Shown here piece by piece: positions 27,930 to 37,115 of a stretch of DNA of 64,000 nt. The translations under genes were made by a program, and so were the position numbers. Source of the DNA: Methanolinea sp. (GTDB lineage Archaea > Halobacteriota > Methanomicrobia > Methanomicrobiales > Methanospirillaceae); NCBI GenBank assembly GCA_018262855.1, contig JADFDO010000004.1:152591-216590 (forward strand). The letters run 5' to 3'. Within the stretch, counting starts at the first letter, position 1. The number at the start of each line of letters is the position of its first letter. The notes below the pieces were generated by a model that did not search any database, had not been told where the DNA came from, and was given only the letters and a program-made list of their open reading frames with translations.

Positions 27930-28775
27930 ATGAACAGGCATCCCTTTCTCCCTGTTATCCTGCTGATACTCGCCACTCTTGTCGGTGCTGGCTGCCTGCA
28001 GCAGGAGAGTCCCGGAAAGACCATCCCTACTCTGAATCCCCACCATCCAACCATGGAAGCACTCCTTGGAAACGTGACCAGTAGCATTCAGGAATCGCTC
28101 GTCAGCAGCGATCTCGTGGTGTCCGATGTAGCAGCAGATCTCGGGAGAACCGGCATCTTGGGCCCCGGTGCTGAGACAGTGTTGAGAGAAGCCGTGGGAT
28201 CCCATCCTCTCATCCTGACAATGATAACGTATGACAGGAACGGGACCGTTCAAACAGCAGAACCGGAGAGTGCGAAGGTCCTGGTCGGCCAGGACCTCTC
28301 CGACCAGGAGAATGTTCGAAAATCTCTTTCGACCGGAGAGCCCCTGATGAGCGATCTCTTCCCACTTTCACAGGGAGGATTTGGGATCTCGATCTCACAC
28401 CCGGTGCACTCGCGGCATGGTGAATTTATCGGCGTGGTCAGCATGGTGTTCTTGCCATATGAACTGATCACCCCGCCTGTCGAACGTGAAGTGAACGGAA
28501 TCCCCTATTCCTTCCAGGTCCTTGAGACCGATGCCCTTATCCTCTATGATCCCGATCCGGTCGAGGTTGGGAAAGAGACCTTCAACGAGACGTTTTATGC
28601 GGAATTTCCGGGGATTGAAAGGGTCGCCAGGCAGGTGGTTGCGAACCACTCCGGGTACGATACCTACTCTTTCTACAGTACGGGATATGGGAGGATTGTG
28701 GAGAAAGAGACATTCTGGTCAACCGCCAGTCTACACGGGACCGAGTGGAGGGTGATGGTGATCGGGGAGGTATGA
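27930..28775 (+). CDS. Lipoprotein with extracellular dCache-like sensor domain
   Basis: The 281-residue protein has a lipobox with acceptor Cys22 (LVGAGC). The mature part shows the dCache pattern: a long helix, TYDRNGTVQTAEPE, VGQDLSDQENVRKSL, GEFIGVVSMVFLPYEL, and a second membrane-distal lobe VLETDALILYDPD. Cache domains bind small molecules such as amino acids or carboxylates. There is no cytoplasmic signalling domain, so it is a stand-alone surface sensor or binding protein. It lies between another lipoprotein and a triple-Cache gene. Confidence 0.82.
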   Translation: MNRHPFLPVILLILATLVGAGCLQQESPGKTIPTLNPHHPTMEALLGNVTSSIQESLVSSDLVVSDVAADLGRTGILGPGAETVLREAVGSHPLILTMITYDRNGTVQTAEPESAKVLVGQDLSDQENVRKSLSTGEPLMSDLFPLSQGGFGISISHPVHSRHGEFIGVVSMVFLPYELITPPVEREVNGIPYSFQVLETDALILYDPDPVEVGKETFNETFYAEFPGIERVARQVVANHSGYDTYSFYSTGYGRIVEKETFWSTASLHGTEWRVMVIGEV

Positions 28776-28935
28776 ATGGAATACACCAGGCCGCCTGCTG
28801 GTGCCGAAATCCCACGGCATTCACTCATCCGGCCTCCTAATGATTCGGGTGCCTGGATTCACTGATCGAGACCATACCAGGCCCACCTCACCGTAATTCA
28901 CAATCCTTTTCCCCGCTGGCACAGACCTTTTCCGC

Positions 28936-30369
28936 ATGGTGCATAGGTGTATTCTCATGATTGCGGTAATGCTCGTTATGGCGATAATTGCTGCCGGTTG
29001 TACCACCACTCCCCCGGGACCGGCAACCCCCTCACCAACACCAGTCCAGACCGCGACTCTGTCAACCCGGTACAGTCAGCCTGAAGAGATCACGACCACC
29101 CCTGAACTGGTCGCATTTGTTGCCAATGCAGCGGCCTTCGCTCGTGAACAGGGGCGGGAGAACGCTGTTCCAGCCTTCAACGACCAGAACGGATCGTTTG
29201 TCATCGGCAACGTGCAGGTGTTCGCAATAGGGTATGATGGAACCCTGATCGCAGATTCGGGTGAACCCGGGGCTGTCGGGACCAATATCCAGAACTTGAC
29301 CGATTCATTCGGGATTCCCCTTGTCCGGAACATGGCAGAAACAGCCCGGTACGGGAGGGGCTACGTGAGTTATACTTACCCGAATCCTTCGGCAGACAAT
29401 GCGTCCGAGTCCAGGATTGCGGTGGTTGAGGACATCGACGGAACCTATTATATCGGTGCCGGAATGTTTGCGTCCGAGGGGGAGATCTATCCCTCTACCA
29501 GGCTGAATACCTCAGCGAACCCTCTCACGGTCGAAGACCTCGTTGTATATGTTCAGGATGCGGCCGCATACGCACGGGCACACGGAAGGGAGAATACTCT
29601 TTCATCTTTTAACGATCCAGAGGGCCGATTTGTCCGGGGAGAACTCGTCATCATGGCATTCGACTACAACGGCACGAACCTTGCAGCCCCTCCCTATTCA
29701 CCTGAACTTACGAACTACCATATCAACCTCATCAACTACCAGGATCCGGACGGTGTCGAAACAATCCGGGGGATGCGGGATCTCGCACGCGGGGGAGGCG
29801 GGTTCCTGTACACCGTCGCGAAGATCAAGGCGAACGGGAAGACAATCTTTGTGCCAAAGATCGACTACGCTGAGCCTGTTGACAACGAATGGTGGATCTT
29901 CTCCGGAATCATCGTGCCCGAATACACGAGAGCAGGCACCGGGAACATGGCAGGCATCCAGATCCGCAATCTCACCCGGGAGAACCTCTATCAGCGCGTG
30001 AATGAGGCAGTTGCTTTTGCCCATACAAACGGGAAGGAAAAGACCTTCAAGGAGATCAACGATCCGAAGGGAAGGTTTGTCACGGGAGACCTCTTTATCT
30101 GGGCATCATCACGCGACGGGGTCCTCCTCGCAGACCCCTTCTGGAAATCCGGGATAGGTGAAAACCATTGGGAATATGCCGACCAGTATGGCATGAAAGT
30201 GACACAGGCCGGGGTTCAGGCAATGGAGAATGGCACAGGGTTCTCCAGGGCGCTCTTCCCTGATACCGCGATGAATGGAACCGAAAATATTGAAAAGCTC
30301 ATTTACATGAAAGCCGTGGACGATATCTGGTGGATCGGGAGCGGGATCTACGGCATCCGGGTTGAATGA
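28936..30369 (+). CDS. Lipoprotein with three tandem single-Cache domains
   Basis: The 477-residue protein has a lipobox Cys22 (IIAAGC) and a Pro/Thr linker, then three similar units at about 50-175, 195-325 and 340-475. Each has a helix of the type VAFVANAAAFAREQGRENA, an F-N-D turn (FNDQNGSF, FNDPEGRF, INDPKGRF), and a strand with YDGTLIADS-like sequence ending in a D-x-W-W-I-G/S-S-G-like close. These are sCache_2 domains. The protein has no signalling output, and three ligand pockets on one lipoprotein is unusual. Confidence 0.88.
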   Translation: MVHRCILMIAVMLVMAIIAAGCTTTPPGPATPSPTPVQTATLSTRYSQPEEITTTPELVAFVANAAAFAREQGRENAVPAFNDQNGSFVIGNVQVFAIGYDGTLIADSGEPGAVGTNIQNLTDSFGIPLVRNMAETARYGRGYVSYTYPNPSADNASESRIAVVEDIDGTYYIGAGMFASEGEIYPSTRLNTSANPLTVEDLVVYVQDAAAYARAHGRENTLSSFNDPEGRFVRGELVIMAFDYNGTNLAAPPYSPELTNYHINLINYQDPDGVETIRGMRDLARGGGGFLYTVAKIKANGKTIFVPKIDYAEPVDNEWWIFSGIIVPEYTRAGTGNMAGIQIRNLTRENLYQRVNEAVAFAHTNGKEKTFKEINDPKGRFVTGDLFIWASSRDGVLLADPFWKSGIGENHWEYADQYGMKVTQAGVQAMENGTGFSRALFPDTAMNGTENIEKLIYMKAVDDIWWIGSGIYGIRVE

Positions 30370-30474
30370 GGGAACGAATATCATCTCTCATCCCCCGACG
30401 CAGACAGCCCGGAAGAAACCGCCCCTTTTTCTTCTTTCTCACCTCCGGTTCATCCAACACCTGTTAATACCCGG

Positions 30475-31344
30475 ATGCCGGAGTTCTCTATTGAAATGAC
30501 CGGATCCCAGGAACTCGAACCAACCGCGGCGCTTGTGATGGGGTGGGCGAGGGACCTATACAAAACAGGGTGTGCCTCCCGTTTCTGTTCCCGCCTCGAT
30601 CTCTCGGCGGGTTACCGGATGAAGCAGGAGTGTGATTCAATCTGCCCCTGGTATCCCGAAGTTATGATGAACAGGAAGTGGTTCATCCGGCACCTTGCCA
30701 CCGAAATGCTGGCGGATTCTCACGATCTCTGCCAGGTGATCATTCTCGCTGCCGGCAAATCGCCACTGGCCCTCGAACTTCTTGAGATCCACCCGGAGAG
30801 GATCGCTTCGGTGATCGAGACAGATATCGCCTGGATGGAAGAGAAGCAGGAGATATACCGGTCCGTCGCCCCTGGTGCCGCAGAAAAGATCCGGTGTCTT
30901 CACGCTGATATTTACCAGAGCAAGGAGACCGAACAGGCTCTATACGGGACCGGGATGTTCGATCCGGAAATCCCTTCAATCATCGTGTTTGAGGGTATCT
31001 CGTATTATCTTTCGCCGGCCATCTCGTCGAGGATACTATCCCTCTTTTCATCAGAATCGCGGCAGAACAGGATCATCCTCGATTCCCTCCTGCCATGTCG
31101 CCTCGTCAGGGATGACAGGCGTTATATCTCCCGTGGGATATGGAGGGTCATCCACAGGGACTGCAACTTCAGGCATACAATCACCTACAGCCCTGAAGAG
31201 ATGGCTGCCATGCTCTCCACTGCCGGGTGTGAGGAGATCCGGCATCATTCTATGGATGAGATGGAGCGGCTCAGGACCGGTAAGAGCAGGTATTTTCCCA
31301 CTGGCCACGACGGTTGGATTCGGATTACGACCGCCCGGATGTAG
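30475..31344 (+). CDS. Leucine carboxyl methyltransferase-like SAM methyltransferase
   Basis: The 289-residue protein has CQVIILAAGKSPLALEL as motif I, IETDIAWMEEKQEIY as the acidic post-I segment, and SIIVFEGISYYLSP, an arrangement typical of the PPM1/LCMT-like methyltransferases (PF04072 clan). The substrate is unknown. It is Cys-rich at the N-terminus (CASRFCSR, CDSICPWY). It has its own spacing from the Cache gene (about 105 bp) and converges with the second histidine kinase. Confidence 0.8.
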   Translation: MPEFSIEMTGSQELEPTAALVMGWARDLYKTGCASRFCSRLDLSAGYRMKQECDSICPWYPEVMMNRKWFIRHLATEMLADSHDLCQVIILAAGKSPLALELLEIHPERIASVIETDIAWMEEKQEIYRSVAPGAAEKIRCLHADIYQSKETEQALYGTGMFDPEIPSIIVFEGISYYLSPAISSRILSLFSSESRQNRIILDSLLPCRLVRDDRRYISRGIWRVIHRDCNFRHTITYSPEEMAAMLSTAGCEEIRHHSMDEMERLRTGKSRYFPTGHDGWIRITTARM

Positions 31345-31472
31345 GGGTGCTGGATATTGCAGGCGGGGGAATTCAGGAGAACTGTCGTTCCTGCATGTAG
31401 TCAATATATGGAGAAACCACCGGTTGCGAGGAAGCATTGTGGAGAATAGGGAATATTCGATATAACGCCTGA

Positions 31473-32921
31473 TTACCCCCCAGGAAGGGTAAAATAAAAG
31501 GTAGAACCCTTCCCTATCTCCGATTCCACCCAGATCCGTCCCCCGTGCCTCTCGATGATCCGTGTGCATAACGCGAGGCCAAGCCCTGTTCCGAAATAAT
31601 CATCCCTGTGATTCAGGCGTTCAAAAAGGACAAAGATTTTTTCGTAATACTGGTGCTGGATCCCGATGCCGTTGTCCTCAACCGCAAATTGCCACATGCC
31701 GTCTCCCGGAACTGCTGAAATGTGGATGACAGGAGGGACCTCTTTTTTCCGGAACTTGATGGCATTCTCGATAAGGTTCTGGAAGACCTGGACAATCTGG
31801 GTCCCGTTCACAGGGATGGTTGGGAGGGGATCGTGCGTGATGGAAGCTCCGGTCTCATGAATCGCGATCTGGAGGTTTTTTAATGCAAATTCAAGGACTC
31901 CCTCAAGGTCTGCCTGTTCACGGGATCTCTCCCGTGCCCGGACGTCGGAATATTTTCGCAGATCGCTGACGAGGTGGTGCATCCGGAGACCTGCGTGTTC
32001 GATATTCCGCAGGTACTTCTCTGCCTGTGGCGATATTCCATCCGCTTGTTCCGCAAGAAGCATCTGTGAGTATGCAACGATAGTCCTTATCGGTTCCTGG
32101 AGATCATGGGCAGCAACATGAGCGAAGAGTTCCAGGTCCTCGTTGCTCTTTTTAAGCTGCGCAATGGATTCCTCCAGCTGTCTTTCAGAACGTTTCCGAT
32201 CAGTGATATCGCGCCCGGTAATTGCCAGGCGGACCACGTTTCCTTGTGCAGATTGAATGGGATTGATGCATACATCATACCACCTGTTATCCCTGCCCTC
32301 TTCATAACGTAAGGCTTCTTTCGACTGGATAACGCGCTCAATTTCTTCTCTATGTTCTGATAAGCCCTCAAGCGGGGTTTTATCCCAGATTGATGCGCCA
32401 ATGAAATCCTGGTACGTTCCCCCGAGCATCCTTGCAAAATTATCATTGATATTCAGGATGGTGCCGTGAAGATCGATAAGGAACGCATAATCGGCCGGGG
32501 AGTTGATCAGAGCCCGTTCGGTCTCCACTTTCTCGGTGAGAATATCTTTCACAGATTTCTGGAGTGTCACATCTCGCATGTATACCCGTATCACACGGCG
32601 GTGCCCGAGAGTTATGAGTGTAAGGTGCACTTCGACCTCGATATCATCGCCATTTGCAAGAGTGAGAGGAGTAACAGCGGGGGGAACTTCTTCGCCGTCA
32701 AGTAATTTCAGGATAGCCTTTCGACCCATCTCGGCAATCCCGTGCGGAAGGTGATCGAAGACTTTCCTCTTCAGGGCATCTTCGGGATCTGTCTCCCTCG
32801 CAAGGGCAATTGCCGCGGGATTCGCATACAGGATATTCCCTTCCAGGTCATGAACGATAATCGCATCGGATGAGCATTCAACGAGAGCCCGAAAATCGAT
32901 AGTTTCTTCCTGGTGCGGCAT
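31473..32921 (-). CDS. Soluble PAS-PAS histidine kinase
   Basis: The protein of about 482 residues has a PAS domain (ALVECSSDAIIVHDLEGNIL), a second PAS (YAFLIDLHGTILNINDNFA), HisKA with the His in FAHVAAHDLQEPIRT, and HATPase_c (NLIENAIKF, DNGIGIQ, GTGLGLALC). No transmembrane helix is present, so it senses an intracellular signal. The frame extends up to a TTG at 32966 with ATGs at 32954 and 32921. A TATA-like box at 32970-32980 predicts transcription from about 32948, which favours 32921, although no ribosome binding site is clear. Confidence 0.88.
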   Translation of the reverse strand: MPHQEETIDFRALVECSSDAIIVHDLEGNILYANPAAIALARETDPEDALKRKVFDHLPHGIAEMGRKAILKLLDGEEVPPAVTPLTLANGDDIEVEVHLTLITLGHRRVIRVYMRDVTLQKSVKDILTEKVETERALINSPADYAFLIDLHGTILNINDNFARMLGGTYQDFIGASIWDKTPLEGLSEHREEIERVIQSKEALRYEEGRDNRWYDVCINPIQSAQGNVVRLAITGRDITDRKRSERQLEESIAQLKKSNEDLELFAHVAAHDLQEPIRTIVAYSQMLLAEQADGISPQAEKYLRNIEHAGLRMHHLVSDLRKYSDVRARERSREQADLEGVLEFALKNLQIAIHETGASITHDPLPTIPVNGTQIVQVFQNLIENAIKFRKKEVPPVIHISAVPGDGMWQFAVEDNGIGIQHQYYEKIFVLFERLNHRDDYFGTGLGLALCTRIIERHGGRIWVESEIGKGSTFYFTLPGG

Positions 32922-33343
32922 GAATGGTCTTTCTGGGTGTCGGTGGATAGCCATTGAGAGTGTCAAATTATTATAGTATTCCCCGGATTCTGTGTGTCAG
33001 GAGGATAGCCGGATAAGGGAGATCGGGACACCAGCGCACTCGGAGATCAGGTATCCGGTCTGTGGCAACCGGTATCAATCGTCCAAAACAATCACATGAT
33101 CCATGAGGGGACACATGTATACAAAATGAAAAATGCCGAAAGGCACTTTCATATACCATTCACATGACTGATGAGAGACTTGGCAAAAAGCATGAGATTG
33201 ACGGAGCCATTTTCATATAAAAAGGTTATAAGTAAGGGATCCTCATAGGTGCCGGGAGTTCCTTGCCCTCTTCCAAATCAGTCCCCAAGAGACATGATCA
33301 CTCATCTCTTTTAAAAGGAGAGTGGGGGTGGTATGTATGCTGG
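32922..33343. other. Intergenic region with promoter-like sequences
   Basis: A minus-strand TATA-like box for the kinase gene lies at 32970-32980. On the plus strand CATATAAAAAGG at about 33213-33224 is a good TATA match, but no convincing gene lies within the next 120 bases on that strand, so a non-coding transcript is possible. I see no tRNA or repeat. Confidence 0.4.
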
Positions 33344-33679
33344 TTATACGCACTTTCCTGCAGGACACCCAAACGGCGGGTTTGTGATGGCATTCCATCC
33401 ATTATGGCTGGTGCGTGTCTTTGACGGCGTTACGGTCAGTCCCTTGAATGAAGAGATGAGCGTCATCTTGTCCTTGATGGATGCCGGGGTAGTCTTCTGG
33501 AAGGAAGACGACTCCTGTGAACAGCTGGAACACTGGTTGCATGTGGTACAGGACGACTGCGTGTTCTTTGTGAACTTCTCCATGAAAGATAGTTTTGCGG
33601 GGAGCGCAAAGGCGACCGTTGATGCAAGCAGGAGCACCACGAGGATGCCGGCAATCAGGGTACGGGGCAACCTGGTCAT
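33344..33679 (-). CDS. Small secreted cysteine-rich protein
   Basis: The 111-residue product starts MTRLPRTLIAGILVVLLLAS, a clear signal peptide with a cleavage site near AFALPAK. The mature part carries SCTTCNQCSSC, a cluster of four Cys spaced by two residues, and a late GCPAGKC pair. These could bind metal or an Fe-S cluster, or form disulfides. I do not recognise the family. The start at 33679 is preceded by AGTGAT. A longer frame begins at 33688. No partner gene is evident. Confidence 0.65.
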   Translation of the reverse strand: MTRLPRTLIAGILVVLLLASTVAFALPAKLSFMEKFTKNTQSSCTTCNQCSSCSQESSSFQKTTPASIKDKMTLISSFKGLTVTPSKTRTSHNGWNAITNPPFGCPAGKCV

Positions 33680-34009
33680 GAATATCACTGGACCTATTAC
33701 TCCAAAAGAGTTTAAATTCTTTTCCCATATCTCACAAATGTCCCGGAAAAATCTCCGAATGAAGAGTGAGGGAAGGATATGCTATGGGAGAATGGGTACA
33801 TTTTGTTCCATGAAAGACACTGCGAATGACCGGATTACCAAGTACGCTATGACTGTTACCGGGACCATTGAGAACAAATCATACCAAAAGACCATGCAGG
33901 GTGGCTGAGTTTTTCAGGTAAACAATGCCCCGTTTACTGATGAGCACAAGGTGGCATGGGTGTGAAAAGGGAAGATCCATTCTCACACCTAAAAAGAGGA
34001 ATGAATGTC
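33680..34009. other. Intergenic region, 330 bp
   Basis: A TATA-like TTTAAACT on the minus strand at about 33709-33717 could drive the cysteine-rich gene. On the plus strand 33811-33909 could encode a 32-residue peptide starting MKDTANDRITKYAMTV, but there is no ribosome binding site and I do not call it a gene. Confidence 0.3.
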
Positions 34010-34429
34010 TTACCCGGAAAACCCTTCGCTGATCACCCTCCGGAATGTGTGCAGGAAATCTCTCCAGGCACTCCGGAGGCTGTCCTTCACAGCATGGAGT
34101 GCATCGCGGTCCTTCTCATCCAGGGCCTCTTGTAATCCGGGGCCCATGGCATCGATATCATCGAGTATCCGATTGAGTTCGGTGGTATTATACCCATATC
34201 TTCCGAGCGCTGAAACGACCTCTCCGCCCTCGGCCCGGTGAAGGGTGTAGGCGTGTACGTGGTATGTGCCGTGGATAGACCAGAGTTCATCTGTCAGGTT
34301 CTCGTCAATCTCGGCCTTATATCCCTTTATCTTCCCTGCATGGTACGGGTGTGCGGCCGCAGCGGGCAGGGTGAGCCCAGCAATAAGGAGGAGGAATCCA
34401 ATAGCAGGCAGGAATTGTATCCATCTCAT
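34010..34429 (-). CDS. Small secreted helical protein of unknown function
   Basis: The 139-residue product has a signal peptide (MRWIQFLPAIGFLLLIAGL, cleaved after PAAAA). The mature protein is mainly helical with a His-rich start (HPYHAGKIKG, HGTYHVHAYTLH) that could bind metal, and a C-terminal helical half (LNRILDDIDAMGPGLQEAL). I do not recognise the family. The ATG at 34429 follows GGGTGA at a good distance; a GTG at 34441 is the alternative. Confidence 0.72.
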   Translation of the reverse strand: MRWIQFLPAIGFLLLIAGLTLPAAAAHPYHAGKIKGYKAEIDENLTDELWSIHGTYHVHAYTLHRAEGGEVVSALGRYGYNTTELNRILDDIDAMGPGLQEALDEKDRDALHAVKDSLRSAWRDFLHTFRRVISEGFSG

Positions 34430-34555
34430 GGTGTCGTTCACCCGGCTCGTCTCTCTGGAGGCACCTGTAGGTGTGTCCCCGGCAGAGCGATCAGATGGAG
34501 ATGATATAATATCGGAGAGTCCTTCCAGTCCCCTGAAGGAAACTGCTCATCCCAC

Positions 34556-34577
34556 GGTTGAACCTCGTGGTTCAATC
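34556..34577. other. Stable hairpin between CHAD-HD gene and secreted protein gene
   Basis: TTGAACC (34558-34564) pairs perfectly with GGTTCAA (34569-34575) around a TCGT loop, and the stem extends by a G-U and a G-C pair. No T run follows on either strand, so it may be an mRNA end or leader structure rather than a classic terminator. The rest of 34430-34717 holds no gene that I can support. Confidence 0.5.
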
Positions 34578-34717
34578 ATGAATTGTTCCGCGTTCAGTAT
34601 TGTAAGAGGAAAAAGGTGAATGAGACTCTCCGGGAGGTATGGGTGCAGCCATCAATATCCCCCTGGACTCCTTCATCCCTGAATAGGCCTGCCGGAGGTC
34701 TCAATCCCGGTCCAGGA

Positions 34718-36487
34718 TTATCCCAGTCCTTCCGGGTATCCGGCTGGTCCTGGTGCGGGTGGCGCCTGCTCTATCTTCAGGATCTTCATGAAGGTGTGTT
34801 CGAAAAGGCTGGCCTTCGAGAGCGCCATTGAGATCTCCCGTGAGCAGTCAGACGAGGCAGACACAAGGAGCGTAATCCCGCCATCCGAACGTGTGCAGGC
34901 AAGCGAGGCGGCCTTCCCCCTGTGTGTTCCGTCAAGCCCGTCAGCCACCCTGAGGATCCCGGCAAGCATACGGATGGATTGCTGTTCATCCGTTGTCAGA
35001 AGCCTGTAATACCCCGACCGTTCGAAGGTGCCGCTGCCCCTGTGGGAATGTGCGAGCAAGCCAATCACCCCTCTCTCTTTGAGAGAAAAGGGGATCTGTT
35101 CATCGGTAGAGATCAGAAGGGCACTCCGCTTCGCATGCCCTTTCTTTCCTTCCTTGAATCCAATATCATGGAGGAGTGCGCCGAATTCGAGCCATCTGCG
35201 CTCCTTTTCAGAAAGGTGGTGAGATTCCATGAGTTGATCGAAGATCTGGAGGGAGAGCGAGGCGACATGAAGTGAATGGGCCGCACTCTCAGGACTGGTG
35301 TGCATGGCCCTCATAACACGCTCCTTCACCATGTTCTCCTGGATGACCGTTTTTGGCAGATACATCGCCCGGTGATTCCCAAGCACCTCGCAGGTGAGTG
35401 CATCCCAGAAGTGCATCCGGTGGAGGGAGTTCCAGTATTGCACGGTATTCCTGTACACCCTCCTCCTCTCCCTTTCCCGGTCATTCTGGAACACTCTCAG
35501 GCCGGCGATCACGGCGGGGCCCGGCCGGTCCAGGTCTCCCAGCGATCTCGGGCGGGAACGCTCCTTTAAGAGAATCCGGGTCACCATATCGATCCATACA
35601 TCGGTATCATGGAGATCCCCCAGGAGTTTCTGGAGCCGGGCGACTCTCGTGATATACTTACGGAGTCCGATGCGGTAGACTGGCGCAAAGATCTCCATCG
35701 TATAGCGGAGGTTCTTGGCAGCGATGCGCATCGCATGGTGCTCCGCGGTTGCATCAGGGTACTCAAGCCATGGTTCATAGGCCATGAGATCCGCGTAGCA
35801 GCGCCCGATATTGTCTGCAGCGAGGAAAACGAGGGCACCCGAATCTCCATGCACTCGCCGCCTTCGGCTTCGGGCCTCCGATCGGGACAGCCCGGCCTGA
35901 ATGAGGGATTCGGAAAGGTTTCTCTTTTCGACCTTGTCGAGGGCACCAAGAACGTCCTTCTGGCAGCGGGACCTCTCCTTTCGCAGCAGTCCGATCAGAT
36001 ATGAGATGGCGTCGAGGAGGGGTGCTGATACCTCGTTCTCTCCCTCGTTTTTCCGCCCCTTCGTGGAGGATGCCTTCTTCCGGGCCTTTTTCAGGAAGGC
36101 GATCTGCACATCTGCATCGCGGGCCTCCCCAAGAGCCCGGGTGATCGCCCGGGTCTCGGAATAGATCCTCTGGTAACGCTTTGGGGGAATGCAGTGCTCA
36201 AATGTCCGGAGCCCTGCACGAAGCCTTCGTGAGGCCACCCGCATCCGGTGAAGTGGCTCGATATCCCCACCTTCACGAACCCCCGCGGATTCGGCCAGGA
36301 ATTTTTCGAGCGAGCCGAAAATATTGTCTGCGGCAAACCGGCACATGAATCCTGGCTGGAGATTCGTGTCCCTCCTGGCATGAGATCTGCGGTCCTGAAT
36401 GGCGAGGTTCCCGGGGCCTGGATCGCGGCCACCCGGGCTTCCCGGGGGATTTGTATCCCTGCTCCCGGTTTTTTTCTCCTCGTCCAT
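34718..36487 (-). CDS. CHAD-domain protein fused to an HD (Ppx/GppA C-terminal-like) domain
   Basis: Residues about 45-330 form a CHAD domain: conserved HRMRVASRRLRAGLRTFEH, LGEARDADVQIAFLKK, and a second helical half with HHAMRIAAKNLRYTMEIF and LQKLLGDLHDTDVWID. CHAD binds inorganic polyphosphate through basic and His residues (established for the family). Residues about 385-500 are an HD domain, with HSLHVASLSLQIFDQL and the HD pair in LEFGALLHDIGFKEG, resembling the C-terminal part of exopolyphosphatase/GppA. I use the ATG at 36487. The fusion suggests polyphosphate metabolism, but no ppk or ppx gene is in the window. Confidence 0.88.
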   Translation of the reverse strand: MDEEKKTGSRDTNPPGSPGGRDPGPGNLAIQDRRSHARRDTNLQPGFMCRFAADNIFGSLEKFLAESAGVREGGDIEPLHRMRVASRRLRAGLRTFEHCIPPKRYQRIYSETRAITRALGEARDADVQIAFLKKARKKASSTKGRKNEGENEVSAPLLDAISYLIGLLRKERSRCQKDVLGALDKVEKRNLSESLIQAGLSRSEARSRRRRVHGDSGALVFLAADNIGRCYADLMAYEPWLEYPDATAEHHAMRIAAKNLRYTMEIFAPVYRIGLRKYITRVARLQKLLGDLHDTDVWIDMVTRILLKERSRPRSLGDLDRPGPAVIAGLRVFQNDRERERRRVYRNTVQYWNSLHRMHFWDALTCEVLGNHRAMYLPKTVIQENMVKERVMRAMHTSPESAAHSLHVASLSLQIFDQLMESHHLSEKERRWLEFGALLHDIGFKEGKKGHAKRSALLISTDEQIPFSLKERGVIGLLAHSHRGSGTFERSGYYRLLTTDEQQSIRMLAGILRVADGLDGTHRGKAASLACTRSDGGITLLVSASSDCSREISMALSKASLFEHTFMKILKIEQAPPAPGPAGYPEGLG

Positions 36488-36663
36488 CACATCACCAGAA
36501 ATCCAGTAGGAGAAGATGGTGAAATGAGCTGATAGGTCTTTTCTCCAGGTCTCCGGGAAGGAGCCGGTTCCTCATAGCCTTTCCGAAAGCCGGAGCCCCG
36601 GGGGTTCCCAACCGGCATGTACGGGTCCCGCTATCGGGCTCCGGAAAATAGTACCCGGGACTC

Positions 36664-37050
36664 CTATCCCTTTCCCGGCGTCCCTTCCATTCCGTGTCTT
36701 CCTGAAAGGTAATACCCCACACCCACCGGTATCAGGAATGTCAGGGCGTAGTATACGAACACATCCGGGCCATAGTACGTGGCCTGGAGGAGGATGACAA
36801 TGAACAGGAAGTCGAGCACGATCGCAATCACGGTCCATGCAAGCCCCACCTTGACGAAATACACGAGCGGGAGGTCACGTCTCCTGAACCACCACCACGT
36901 GATCGCAATCGTGACCGGGGTGCATACTGCGAGGAGGATCCAGCCCATGCTGCTGGCGAATGGCGAGAAGAACAGTGCAAGCGAGAGGAGATAGCCCAGT
37001 AACCAGAATCCCATGCCAAGCCCGACCATGTCCCTGATCCACTCTTTCAT
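36664..37050 (-). CDS. Small four-helix membrane protein
   Basis: The 128-residue product begins MKEWIRDMVGLGMGFWLLGY and has four hydrophobic segments (LSLALFF, GWILLAVCTPVTIAITWWW, WTVIAIVLDFLFIVILLQAT, VYYALTFLIPVGVGYYLSG) with a basic RRRD loop after the second. I know no function. It sits alone between the CHAD-HD gene and the ferredoxin operon on the same strand, with gaps of about 175 and 65 bp. Confidence 0.7.
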   Translation of the reverse strand: MKEWIRDMVGLGMGFWLLGYLLSLALFFSPFASSMGWILLAVCTPVTIAITWWWFRRRDLPLVYFVKVGLAWTVIAIVLDFLFIVILLQATYYGPDVFVYYALTFLIPVGVGYYLSGRHGMEGTPGKG

Positions 37051-37115
37051 GGAGGAAGGTTGAGCGATTCCCCGTGTTATGTCTTTCCGGGGAGGCGGGG
37101 GCGGGCAGGAGGGAG

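Noticed and set aside
33333..33908. Plus-strand frame of 191 codons
   Set aside because: It is antisense to a protein with a clear signal peptide and Cys motif, and its composition is not protein-like except perhaps in its last 32 codons.
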